A stretch of DNA of 7,248 nucleotides, taken from the NCBI GenBank assembly GCA_041483455.1, contig JBGPFS010000124.1:1-7248 (forward strand), written 5' to 3'. The notes below the pieces were generated by a model, which had not been told where the DNA came from, ran no database searches, and saw nothing but the letters and a program-made list of their open reading frames with translations. The translations under genes were made by a program, and so were the position numbers. Below are positions 1 to 6,577 of the stretch, piece after piece; position 1 is the stretch's first letter, and each line of letters starts with the position of its first letter. The DNA comes from JBGPFS01 sp041483455. GTDB taxonomy: Bacteria; Chloroflexota; Limnocylindria; Limnocylindrales; CSP1-4.

Positions 1-336
1 CTGTTCCTCGATGGTCAGGACCGGGTTGAGGCTGGTCATCGGGTCCTGGAAGATCATCGCCACGTCGCGGCCGCGGATCTGGCGGATCTCGTCCTCCGGG
101 AGCTTGGCCAGGTCCTCGCCGTCGAACAGGACCTGGCCGGCCTCGATCCGTCCCGCCGGCTTGGGCAGGAGACGCATGATCGCCAGGTTCGTGACGCTCT
201 TGCCGCAGCCGGATTCGCCGACCAGCCCGAGTGTCTCACCCGGTTCGAGGTCGAAGCTGACCCCGTTCACGGCGTGGATGGTCCCTTCATGCGTGCGGAA
301 CTTGACGACCAGGTCGTGGACTTCCAGGAGGGGCAT
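1..336 (-). CDS. dppD: Opp/Dpp-family ABC transporter ATPase, DppD-like (partial, C-terminus outside window)
   Basis: ATPase of the second cassette. The frame runs open through the left edge, leaving 112 residues. Visible motifs are the start MPLLEVHDLVVKF, Walker A GESGCGKS at 40-47 and the Q-loop FQDPMTSLNP at 96-105. The signature, Walker B, H-loop and the cysteine-bearing C-terminal domain lie outside. The ATG at 336 was chosen because it gives the usual DppD beginning. A GTG at 345, which would overlap the dppC stop as GTGA like the junctions in the other cassette, adds only three residues and is a fair alternative. Compared by hand with the other DppD-like protein in the window, 61 of 110 residues are identical without gaps, so the two are paralogues of some age. 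A dppF may follow beyond the edge. Confidence 0.93.
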   Translation of the reverse strand, partial: MPLLEVHDLVVKFRTHEGTIHAVNGVSFDLEPGETLGLVGESGCGKSVTNLAIMRLLPKPAGRIEAGQVLFDGEDLAKLPEDEIRQIRGRDVAMIFQDPMTSLNPVLTIEEQ

Positions 337-341
337 CGGCG

Positions 342-1226
342 TCACCGCCTCTGGCGTGGGTCGAGCGACTCCCGGAGGCCGTCGCCGAACAGGTTGAAGC
401 CGATCGCGCTGATCGAGATCGCCAGGCCCGGAAAGAGCAGCAGCCAGGGCGCCCGCTGGAGGAAGCTCCGGGCGTCGGTCAACATCGTCCCCCACTCGGC
501 CGTCCGCGGGTCCGGCGGCCCGAGGCCCAGGAAGCCGAGGCCGGCGATGTCGATGATCGCGGTGGCGAGGGCGAGCGTCGCCGCCACGATCAGCGGGGTG
601 AGCGCGTTCGGGAGCATGTGCCGCATGAGCAGGCGCATCCTGCCCGCGCCGATGGACCGGCCGGCGGTCACGAACTCGGCCTCGCGCAGCGCCAGGAGCG
701 AGCCGCGCAGGAGCCGGGCGAAGATCGGCGCGTTCGTCAGCGAGACCGCGAGCATGATCTGGGGCAGGCCGCGATCGAGCCAGGCGACGACGCCGATCGC
801 GAGAAGGATCCCCGGCACGGCCAGCAGGACGTCGACGACGCGCATGAGCACGGTATCGACTCGACCGCCGAACGCCCCGGCGATGGCCCCCATCGTCCCC
901 CCGATCGCCAGGCCCATGAAGACCGAGACGACCCCCACGTAGAGGCTGATCTGGGCTCCGAACAGGACGCGGCTGAGCTCGTCCCGGCCCTGCTTGTCGG
1001 TCCCGAAGAGGTGGGCCGCGGACGGGGCCTTGAGGGTGTCGGCCAGCCGGCCGTCGAACGGGCCGTACGGCGCGATGACCGGGGCGAGGACGGCCGTCAG
1101 GACGAACACGCCGATGAGGAACACGCCGAGGAGAGCCGGCCGGTTGCGCATAAGTCGATTGAACGCGTCGCGCCACAGGCCGCGGCTGGCCCGGGCGGCT
1201 GCGACGGGGCGGGCGTCTGTCGTCAC
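342..1226 (-). CDS. dppC: Opp/Dpp-family ABC transporter permease, DppC-like
   Basis: Second channel subunit, partner of the DppB just upstream. With the start at 1226 it has 294 residues, the normal family length. There is an N-terminal cytoplasmic stretch, a first membrane segment at about 32-54, and the conserved FGTDKQGRD (74-82) before the BPD_transp_1 domain. The EAA loop is at about 182-207 with E182-A183, G193, H203 and P206-N207. The end, GDGLRESLDPRQRR, is typical. A GTG at 1235, one base after the dppB stop, would add three residues. The GTG at 1226 is preferred because GAGG sits eight bases before it, whereas the 1235 codon has no visible ribosome binding site. The GAGG overlaps the dppB stop, so translation is probably coupled. 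It differs clearly from the DppC at the right edge. Confidence 0.94.
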   Translation of the reverse strand: MTTDARPVAAARASRGLWRDAFNRLMRNRPALLGVFLIGVFVLTAVLAPVIAPYGPFDGRLADTLKAPSAAHLFGTDKQGRDELSRVLFGAQISLYVGVVSVFMGLAIGGTMGAIAGAFGGRVDTVLMRVVDVLLAVPGILLAIGVVAWLDRGLPQIMLAVSLTNAPIFARLLRGSLLALREAEFVTAGRSIGAGRMRLLMRHMLPNALTPLIVAATLALATAIIDIAGLGFLGLGPPDPRTAEWGTMLTDARSFLQRAPWLLLFPGLAISISAIGFNLFGDGLRESLDPRQRR

Positions 1227-1236
1227 CGAGGCCACC

Positions 1237-2241
1237 TCAGGAGTACCGGATCCGCGGGTTGAGGAAGGCGTAGGCGATGTCGACCAGCAGGTTCACCACC
1301 AGGAAGATGAGGGCGAAGATGAGGATCGACGACTGGATGACGAAGTAGTCGCGGTCGGTGATCGCGTCGACGACCCACCGGCCGACACCGTTCCAGGCGA
1401 AGATGGTCTCGGTGATGACCGCTCCGGCCAGGAGGCCGCCGACCTGGAGACCGATGACGGTGACGACCGGCAGCCAGGCGTTGCGCATGATGTGCCGGTC
1501 GTTGACCCGGCGCTCGGTCAGGCCCTTCGCCCGCGCGGTCCGCACGTAGTCCTCGTTGGCGACGTCGAGGATCGAGGCCCGGGTGATCCGGGTGATGATC
1601 GCGAGCGGGATCGAGCCGAGGGCGATCGCGGGCAGGACGAGGTGCTTGAGAACGTCGACCATGAGGTCGAGCCGGCCGGACCGGATCGCGTCGACGACCA
1701 TGAAGTTCGACTGGATGTCGAGCCCGAGGCGCGGGTCGACCCGACCTGAGGTCGGCAGCCAATGGAGCTGGGCCCCGAAGATGAACTGGAGGGTGAGGCC
1801 CAGGACGAAGATCGGGATGCTGATCCCGAGCAGGCTCAGGACCGTGACGGACGCGTCGGTCCAGCCCTGGGGATGGCGAGCAGCGAGCCGCCCGAGGGGG
1901 ATCCCGAATCCCACGGCGAAGATGAGCGCCGCGACCGTCAGCTCGATCGTGCCCGGGAATCGGGCGGCGAATTCCCGGGCGACCGGAGCACCCGTCGTGA
2001 TGCTCTCACCGAGATCGCCCCGCAGGAGCTGGCCGAGGTAGATCACGTACTGGACGTAGAGCGGCTTGTCGAGGCCGAGGTTCTCGCGGATCCGGGCGAC
2101 GAGCTCGGGGGTCGCGTGCTGGCCGAGGAGCGCCCGGGTCGGATCGCCCGGGAGCAGGTGGACGAACGCGAACAGGATGATCGACAGCCCGAACAGGACG
2201 GGGACCGCGCCGAGGATGCGCCGGACGATGTACTTGAGCAC
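1237..2241 (-). CDS. dppB: Opp/Dpp-family ABC transporter permease, DppB-like
   Basis: Membrane channel subunit that pairs with the DppC-like product of the next gene. The 334 residues match the family's usual length. The N-terminus MLKYIVRRIL is characteristic, followed by a first membrane segment at about 9-30, then LLPGDP (29-34), GLDKPLYVQY (56-65) and LLRGDLGES (72-80), all typical of DppB. Further hydrophobic segments lie near 100-120, 132-154, 200-217, 257-280 and 301-323. The EAA loop that contacts the ATPase is at about 230-258 (E230, G240, P258). The C-terminus NPRIRYS is also typical. The GTG at 2241 was chosen because it gives this conserved N-terminus. However, no Shine-Dalgarno sequence lies at normal spacing, and the nearest GGAG is 14 bases away inside a possible hairpin. 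The 123-base gap upstream is highly structured. Confidence 0.94.
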   Translation of the reverse strand: MLKYIVRRILGAVPVLFGLSIILFAFVHLLPGDPTRALLGQHATPELVARIRENLGLDKPLYVQYVIYLGQLLRGDLGESITTGAPVAREFAARFPGTIELTVAALIFAVGFGIPLGRLAARHPQGWTDASVTVLSLLGISIPIFVLGLTLQFIFGAQLHWLPTSGRVDPRLGLDIQSNFMVVDAIRSGRLDLMVDVLKHLVLPAIALGSIPLAIITRITRASILDVANEDYVRTARAKGLTERRVNDRHIMRNAWLPVVTVIGLQVGGLLAGAVITETIFAWNGVGRWVVDAITDRDYFVIQSSILIFALIFLVVNLLVDIAYAFLNPRIRYS

Positions 2242-2252
2242 GGGACTGGCGC

Positions 2253-2274
2253 TGACTCCGCATGGTGGGAGTCA
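2253..2274 (-). repeat. Seven-base-pair inverted repeat competing with the 15-bp hairpin
   Basis: TGACTCC (2253-2259) and GGAGTCA (2268-2274) pair around an eight-base loop. Six bases of the right-hand arm (2269-2274) are also the base of the 15-bp stem, so the two structures exclude each other at that end. On the minus strand the downstream arm contains GGAG, the only Shine-Dalgarno-like bases before dppB, which start 18 bases ahead of its GTG and leave a 14-base spacer. Confidence 0.55.
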
Positions 2275-2305
2275 CCCCCGGGGGCTAGCTCCCCGGGGGT
2301 GACTC
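2269..2305 (-). repeat. Perfect 15-base-pair hairpin in the binding protein-dppB gap
   Basis: The arms GAGTCACCCCCGGGG (2269-2283) and CCCCGGGGGTGACTC (2291-2305) are exact reverse complements around a seven-base loop. This is the longest perfect stem seen in the window, with a very GC-rich core. No T-run follows on the minus strand. As the second of two stems between a binding-protein gene and its permease gene, it probably limits read-through or shields the upstream message from 3' decay, as known for other binding-protein operons. That role is inferred. Confidence 0.88.
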
Positions 2306-2320
2306 GAACGCTGGGTCGCG

Positions 2321-2349
2321 GCTCCGGTCCGGGGTGTCCGGACCGGAGC
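2321..2349 (-). repeat. Perfect 12-base-pair hairpin after the binding-protein gene
   Basis: GCTCCGGTCCGG (2321-2332) and CCGGACCGGAGC (2338-2349) are exact reverse complements around a five-base loop. The stem begins 16 bases after the binding-protein stop codon. There is no T-run after it on the minus strand, so it is not a classic intrinsic terminator. It more likely stabilises the 3' end of the upstream message or slows transcription. Confidence 0.85.
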
Positions 2350-2364
2350 TTCGGTGCGGGTCGA

Positions 2365-4122
2365 CTACTTGTCGAGCCAGACCGAGTTGAAGAGCTCTTC
2401 GAGATTGCCCGCTCCGACGAAGCCCTTGACGTAGGCCTGGACCACGGCCGGCGGAGTCGAGTTGACGATCGGGATCGTGGGCAGGTCGGCAGCGACGAGC
2501 TGCTCGGCCTGCGCCCAGAGCGACTTGGCGGTCGCGGGATCGGTGGCGGCGAGCGCGTCGTTCATCGCCTTGTCGAGTGCGTCGTTCTTGTAGGCGAACT
2601 CGGTCGAGGGCTTGCCGTTCACGTAGCCGAAGAACGCCGTCTTGAGGAAGTTGTCCGGACCGGCCCAGTCGCAGGTCCAGCCGATCTCCCACATCTCGTA
2701 CTTGCCCGCGTACTCGTTATCGAGGTAGGTCGGGCTCCAGGTGTCGGTGTGGGGCCGGATCGTGAAGCCGACGTCCGTGAGGTTCTTCTGGATCGCCTCG
2801 AAGATCCCCTTGGGATCGGGCAGGTACGGGCGGGTGACGTCCGACGGATAGTAGAAGTCGATCGTCAGGTCGCTCGGCGAAAGGCCGGAGTCGGTGATCA
2901 ACTGCTTGGCCTTCGCAACGTCGTAGGTCGGCAGGCTCAGCGGGATCGCGTCGATCGTGTTGAGCGGCATCCAGTTGTCGGCGATCTTGGCCTGGCCGGC
3001 GTAGAACGCGTCGACGAGTCCCTGGCGGTCGATCGCGTACATGATCGCCTGGCGGATCTTGAGGTTGGTCAGGATCTGCTTGGCGTTCGCGGGGGCCGGG
3101 GTGTGACCGGGGTAGTCCGCGGTCTTGACGTAGGCCTGGTTGATGCCGAGGTGGAAGAGGTTGCAGGACTCGCCGCGATCGACCACTGACAGGGCGGTGT
3201 TGGTCTTGACCGTGGCGATGTCGGTCGGGCTGACCTTCTGGGCGAGGTCGATGTCGCCGGCCTGGAGGCCGTTGAGGATCGCCGTCTCATCGGCGATCGG
3301 CTTGAAGACCACCTTGTCGAGGTGGGCCGCGTTGGCCTTGTCCCAGTAGTCCGCGAACTTGACGATGTCGGTCTCGGAACCCTTGACCCACTTGTCGAAC
3401 TTGAACGGGCCGGTGCCGACGAGCGCCGGCGGGCCGCCCTGGGCGTAGGTGACCTTCGAGATGTCGGTCGTCTTGTTGTCGGCGCTGCCGGCCTTCAGGG
3501 CGGCCGGGCTCGCGATCCCGAACTGGGGCAGCGTCTGGCTGAGCAGGAAGCTCGAGTTCGGGACCTTGAGGGCGATCGTGACCTCGGTCGGGCTGACGAC
3601 CGTGACCGAGGCGACGTTCGAGGTGTCGCCCTGGCCGAGCACGGTGTTCGCGTAGTACGAGTAGTCCTGGAGCTCCTTCGGGAAGCTCGTCCAGCGGTCG
3701 TAGTTGTACTTCACCGCGTCGGCGTTGAAGTCCGTCCCGTCATGGAACTTGATGCCGGTGCGGAGCTTGAAGTCGTAGGTCTTGCCGTCGGCGCTGAGCG
3801 TGTACGACTCGGCGAGGACCGGCCTGAGCTTGCTGGTCGAGCCCGGCTCGAGCCCGACGAGACCTTCCATGACGCTCGCGAAGACGTACGACGAGTTGCT
3901 GTCGTCGACGAGGGCCGAGTCGGTCCGCTTGATGTCGCCCGGGATGGCGACGACGAGGGTGCCGCCCTCCTTCGGGGCGGCCGACGGGGCGACGGACGGC
4001 GCCCCGGAGGTCGCCGGCTGGCTGGGCGCCGTCGAGGGCGCCGTCGTGGTCGTCGCGCCTGAACAGGCCGCGAAGGCGATCGCCGCGACGGCGATCAAGG
4101 CTCCGGTTCGGTTCCGTAGCAT
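2365..4122 (-). CDS. Extracellular substrate-binding lipoprotein, SBP_bac_5 (DppA/OppA) family
   Basis: Captures the substrate outside the cell and delivers it to the permease pair. The 585 residues open with a lipoprotein signal: positive residues (R3, R5), a hydrophobic stretch at 8-19 and lipobox FAAC with C20 as the lipidated residue. A tether rich in Thr, Ser, Ala and Pro follows to about residue 50. The SBP_bac_5 domain fills the rest, with marks such as the LRPVLAESY segment near 99, FHDG at 126-129 and KIRQAIMYAID at 355-365. The segment GWTCDWAGPDNF (481-492) lines up with the E. coli DppA segment whose first Asp binds the peptide amino group. Here that residue is D485, which favours a peptide substrate. 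C320 and C484 are the only other cysteines and could form a disulfide. The ATG is fixed by a strong ribosome binding site. The family also includes nickel, sugar and opine binders, so the substrate is unproven. Confidence 0.93.
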   Translation of the reverse strand: MLRNRTGALIAVAAIAFAACSGATTTTAPSTAPSQPATSGAPSVAPSAAPKEGGTLVVAIPGDIKRTDSALVDDSNSSYVFASVMEGLVGLEPGSTSKLRPVLAESYTLSADGKTYDFKLRTGIKFHDGTDFNADAVKYNYDRWTSFPKELQDYSYYANTVLGQGDTSNVASVTVVSPTEVTIALKVPNSSFLLSQTLPQFGIASPAALKAGSADNKTTDISKVTYAQGGPPALVGTGPFKFDKWVKGSETDIVKFADYWDKANAAHLDKVVFKPIADETAILNGLQAGDIDLAQKVSPTDIATVKTNTALSVVDRGESCNLFHLGINQAYVKTADYPGHTPAPANAKQILTNLKIRQAIMYAIDRQGLVDAFYAGQAKIADNWMPLNTIDAIPLSLPTYDVAKAKQLITDSGLSPSDLTIDFYYPSDVTRPYLPDPKGIFEAIQKNLTDVGFTIRPHTDTWSPTYLDNEYAGKYEMWEIGWTCDWAGPDNFLKTAFFGYVNGKPSTEFAYKNDALDKAMNDALAATDPATAKSLWAQAEQLVAADLPTIPIVNSTPPAVVQAYVKGFVGAGNLEELFNSVWLDK

Positions 4123-4130
4123 CCGGTTGT

Positions 4131-4142
4131 TCTCCTCCTCCT
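4131..4142 (-). promoter_or_regulatory. Strong ribosome binding site of the binding-protein gene
   Basis: The minus strand reads AGGAGGAGGAGA, ending eight bases before the ATG at 4122. This is the strongest Shine-Dalgarno match in the window. It fixes the start of the lipoprotein gene and fits a high translation rate for the binding protein. Confidence 0.85.
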
Positions 4143-4178
4143 GGTTGCCCCTTGGCGTACGCCGATCCGTCGCTCACG

Positions 4179-4190
4179 CGATCCGGATCG
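4179..4190. repeat. 12-base perfect palindrome, candidate operator
   Basis: CGATCCGGATCG is its own reverse complement. It sits 57 bases upstream of the binding-protein start, in the only sizeable gap before that gene. The outer bases nearly extend it to a 16-base palindrome (CAC...GTG), with two extra bases in one arm. GGATCG recurs at 4163-4168 on the minus strand. Position downstream of a possible promoter would suit a repressor site. The sequence GATC is common throughout this DNA, so chance is a real alternative. Confidence 0.3.
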
Positions 4191-4208
4191 TGCACGCCAC
4201 TGGGGCGC

Positions 4209-4237
4209 ATCATACTCAGTCGCCGGCGCGGGGGAAC
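4209..4237 (-). promoter_or_regulatory. Possible sigma-70-type promoter for the binding-protein gene
   Basis: On the minus strand TATGAT (4214-4209) matches the -10 consensus at five of six bases. It stands out in otherwise very GC-rich DNA. The -35 region at 16-17 bases spacing (GTTCCC or TTCCCC, about 4237-4231) is poor. If used, transcription would start near 4202 and give a leader of about 80 bases. Its place in the gap between the two cassettes is the main support. Confidence 0.3.
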
Positions 4238-4265
4238 CCCGTCGGCAGCGTGGTGCGGAGCTCGA

Positions 4266-5423
4266 TCAGGGGGCCGTTGACCGCGCAGCGGCGGCGATCG
4301 ACTCGGGCTTGACCTCGTCCGAGAAGTGGCAGGCGACCTGGTGGCCGTTGCCGGTCTCTCGCAGGACCGGCCGCTCGGTCGTGCAGCGCTCGGGGTTCCC
4401 GAGGTACTCGCGCAGCCAGCACCGGGTGTGGAACCGGCAGCCGGACGGCGGGAAGGCCGGCGAGGGCACGTCTCCGGTGAGCACGATCCTCCGCTTCCGC
4501 ACGGTCGGGTCCGGGTCCGGGACGGCCGACATCAGGCTGACCGTATAGGGGTGGAGCGGCTTCTCGTACACGTCGGCGACGTCGCCGACCTCGGCGAGGC
4601 TGCCCAGGTACATCACCCCGAGCCGATCGCTGATGTAGCGAACGACCGAGAGGTTGTGGGCGACGAACAGGAAGGTCAGGTCGAACCGGCCGCGCAGCTC
4701 GACGAGCAGGTTCAGGATCTGCGACTGGATCGAGACGTCGAGGGCCGAGACCGGCTCGTCCGCGAAGATGAAATCGGGCGACAGGGCCAAGGCCCGGGCG
4801 ATCCCGATCCGCTGCCGCTGGCCGCCCGAGAACTCGTGCGGGTACCGCCGGGCGTAGTCTCGCCGGAGCGAGACCGCCTCGAGGGAATCGCCGACGCGCT
4901 GATCGCGGACGCTCCGCTGGGCCCACTTGTTCTCGGAGTCGGCCTGGGCGAGGAGGCCCTCGGCGATCAGGTCGCTGACCGGCATCCGCGGGTTCAGGCT
5001 GCTCATCGGGTCCTGGAAGATGACCTGCATCCTGCGGCGCAGCCGCTTGAGGTCCCGGCCGCGGGCGGCGAAGACGTCCTGCCCGTCGAAGACGGCGCTC
5101 CCGGAGGTCGCCGTCTCGAGCCGGAGGATCGTCCGGCCGAGCGTCGTCTTGCCGCAGCCGGATTCGCCGACCAGGCCGAAGATCTCGCCCCGCCGGACGT
5201 CGAAGCTGACGTCGTCGACCGCCTTGACGTAGCCGACGACGCGTCGGAGGAGGCCGGACCGGATCGGGAAGTAGGTCTTCATCGAGCGGATCTGGAGGAG
5301 CGGCTCGCCGATCGGCCGGGCGGAACTCGCGGACGCCAGACTGCTGGGAGCCGGGAGGGCAGGAGCCTGTCCGGGGGACGCCGGGTCGGCGATCGGCGGC
5401 GGCGGCGGCTCGAACGTGGTCAC
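4266..5423 (-). CDS. dppF: Opp/Dpp-family ABC transporter ATPase, DppF-like
   Basis: Second ATPase of the importer, expected to form a heterodimer with the DppD-like protein under the permease pair. Of 385 residues, the first 38 or so are Pro/Ala/Ser-rich with a run of five prolines, and look like a disordered extension. The domain begins at PLLQIRSMKTYFP (41-53), which is typical of DppF. Motifs are Walker A GESGCGKT at 86-93, Q-loop FQDP at 136-139, signature SGGQRQR at 199-205, Walker B FIFADEP at 218-224, SALD at 226-229 and H-loop His256 (in AHN). The C-terminal domain has C329, C335, C347 and C365, again fitting the family's iron-sulfur site. The GTG start at 5423 overlaps the upstream stop (GTGA) and has AGGAGA seven bases upstream. 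The frame remains open to 5642, but that stretch lies over dppD. This is the last gene of the first cassette and is followed by a 143-base gap. Confidence 0.95.
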   Translation of the reverse strand: MTTFEPPPPPIADPASPGQAPALPAPSSLASASSARPIGEPLLQIRSMKTYFPIRSGLLRRVVGYVKAVDDVSFDVRRGEIFGLVGESGCGKTTLGRTILRLETATSGSAVFDGQDVFAARGRDLKRLRRRMQVIFQDPMSSLNPRMPVSDLIAEGLLAQADSENKWAQRSVRDQRVGDSLEAVSLRRDYARRYPHEFSGGQRQRIGIARALALSPDFIFADEPVSALDVSIQSQILNLLVELRGRFDLTFLFVAHNLSVVRYISDRLGVMYLGSLAEVGDVADVYEKPLHPYTVSLMSAVPDPDPTVRKRRIVLTGDVPSPAFPPSGCRFHTRCWLREYLGNPERCTTERPVLRETGNGHQVACHFSDEVKPESIAAAARSTAP

Positions 5424-6577
5424 GAGGCGGTCTCCTGGACGGGGGAGGCGGCGGGCGGGTCGGGCGCAGTCGGCGGATCGGGCGGGGCGATGAGCACGGC
5501 CGGCACTATCGGCACGGCCGACCCCGAGGCGCCCGGCTCGGTGAGATAGGCGTTCAGTCGCCCGGCGTTGGCGGGATCCTGGAGCCAGCAGCGCGTGCTC
5601 CGCCCGGGGCGGACCTCGAGCAGCTCGGGCTCCTCCTCGCACGCCTCGAAGGCGTACGGGCAGCGGGGCTGGAACTTGCAGCCGGGAGGCATGCGGTACG
5701 GGTTCGGCACGACGCCCTTGATGACCGACAGCGGCTGGCCCTTCGTGCCGCGCGACGGGATCGACTGGAGCAGACCGCGGGTGTACGGATGGCGCGGGTG
5801 GAGGAGGACCTCCTCGACCGAGCCCCTCTCGACGATCCGGCCGGCGTACATCACGGCCACCCGCTCGACGGTCTCGGCGACGACACCCAGGTCGTGGGTG
5901 ATGAGCAGGAGCGCGGTCCCGGTGCGGGCCTGGATCTCCTTGATCAGGTCGAGGATCTGGCGCTGGATCGTGACGTCGAGGGCCGTCGTCGGCTCGTCGG
6001 CGATGAGCAGCTTCGGCCGGCAGGCGAGCGCCATCGCGATCATCACCCGCTGGCGCATCCCGCCCGAGAACTCGTGCGGGTACTGCTTGACCCGGCGCTC
6101 CGGCGATGAGATCCCGACCTCCCGGAGGGCGTCGATCGCGATCCCGATCGACTCCTTCTTGGTCGCCACGTTGTGGAGCAGGATCGCCTCGGTCAGCTGG
6201 TCGCCGATCGTGAGGACCGGGTTGAGGCTCGTCATGGGCTCCTGGAAGATCATCGCGATCTCGCCGCCCCTGACGTGGAACATCTCCTCGTTCGAGAGGT
6301 CGAGCAGGTCCTTGCCGTCGAACACGATCTCGCCGGACGCGATCTCGCCCGGTGGCGTGTCGATCAGGCGCATGATCGAGAGCGAGGTCACGCTCTTGCC
6401 GCAGCCCGACTCGCCGACGAGGGCGAGCCGGCCGCCGCGGGGGATCTCGAAGTCGACCCCGTCGACCGCCTTGACCAGCCCATCGAGCGTGTGGAAGTAG
6501 GTCCGCAGGTCGCGCACCTGGAGGATCGGCGGCTCGGCGACCGGGGTCGCCTCCCGCTGGCTCGCCGGCTCGATCAC
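5420..6577 (-). CDS. dppD: Opp/Dpp-family ABC transporter ATPase, DppD-like
   Basis: Cytoplasmic ATP-hydrolysing subunit that should pair with the DppF-like product of the next gene to power the importer. The 385 residues show the full ABC core: Walker A GESGCGKS at 55-62, Q-loop FQEP at 111-114, signature SGGMRQR at 171-177, Walker B LIADEP at 191-196, D-loop ALD at 199-201 and H-loop His228. The C-terminal oligopeptide-transporter domain carries four cysteines (C300, C306, C313, C330), a pattern known in this family to bind an iron-sulfur cluster. The GTG start at 6577 was chosen because it overlaps the preceding stop as GTGA, has GAGGG seven bases upstream, and puts the conserved ILQVRDL motif near residue 18. 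The frame stays open upstream to 6730, but that part lies over the permease gene. After about residue 345 the protein ends in an unusual Pro/Ala-rich tail that looks disordered. Confidence 0.95.
   Translation of the reverse strand: MIEPASQREATPVAEPPILQVRDLRTYFHTLDGLVKAVDGVDFEIPRGGRLALVGESGCGKSVTSLSIMRLIDTPPGEIASGEIVFDGKDLLDLSNEEMFHVRGGEIAMIFQEPMTSLNPVLTIGDQLTEAILLHNVATKKESIGIAIDALREVGISSPERRVKQYPHEFSGGMRQRVMIAMALACRPKLLIADEPTTALDVTIQRQILDLIKEIQARTGTALLLITHDLGVVAETVERVAVMYAGRIVERGSVEEVLLHPRHPYTRGLLQSIPSRGTKGQPLSVIKGVVPNPYRMPPGCKFQPRCPYAFEACEEEPELLEVRPGRSTRCWLQDPANAGRLNAYLTEPGASGSAVPIVPAVLIAPPDPPTAPDPPAASPVQETAS

Noticed and set aside
2006..2263. ATG at 2263 opening a minus-strand frame across the dppB start
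   Set aside because: It is out of frame with dppB and its product is an Arg/Pro-rich shadow of DppB codons. No good ribosome binding site precedes it.
2269..2349. Calling the two stems intrinsic terminators
   Set aside because: Neither stem is followed by a T-run on the minus strand, so I list them as hairpins with an inferred role.
1762..3189. Long open frame on the + strand (475 codons)
   Set aside because: It lies opposite dppB and the binding-protein gene. Its product is dominated by Asp, Arg, Glu and Gly, resembles no family I know, and is what a high-GC third codon position produces on the opposite strand.
3322..4062. Open frame on the + strand (246 codons)
   Set aside because: It is antisense to the binding-protein gene. 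The Arg/Gly/Asp-rich product ends in simple repeats mirroring the lipoprotein tether.
4326..5549. Long open frame on the + strand (407 codons)
   Set aside because: It is antisense to the DppF-like gene, which has complete ABC motifs. Its own product is low-complexity and has no recognisable domain.
5424..5642. Upstream extension of the DppF-like gene
   Set aside because: It overlies the coding end of dppD in another frame, while the GTG at 5423 has AGGAGA at ideal spacing.
5568..6500. Open frame on the + strand (310 codons)
   Set aside because: It is antisense to the DppD-like gene and rich in Arg, Ser, Trp and Ile from reverse reading of ABC codons, with no family resemblance.
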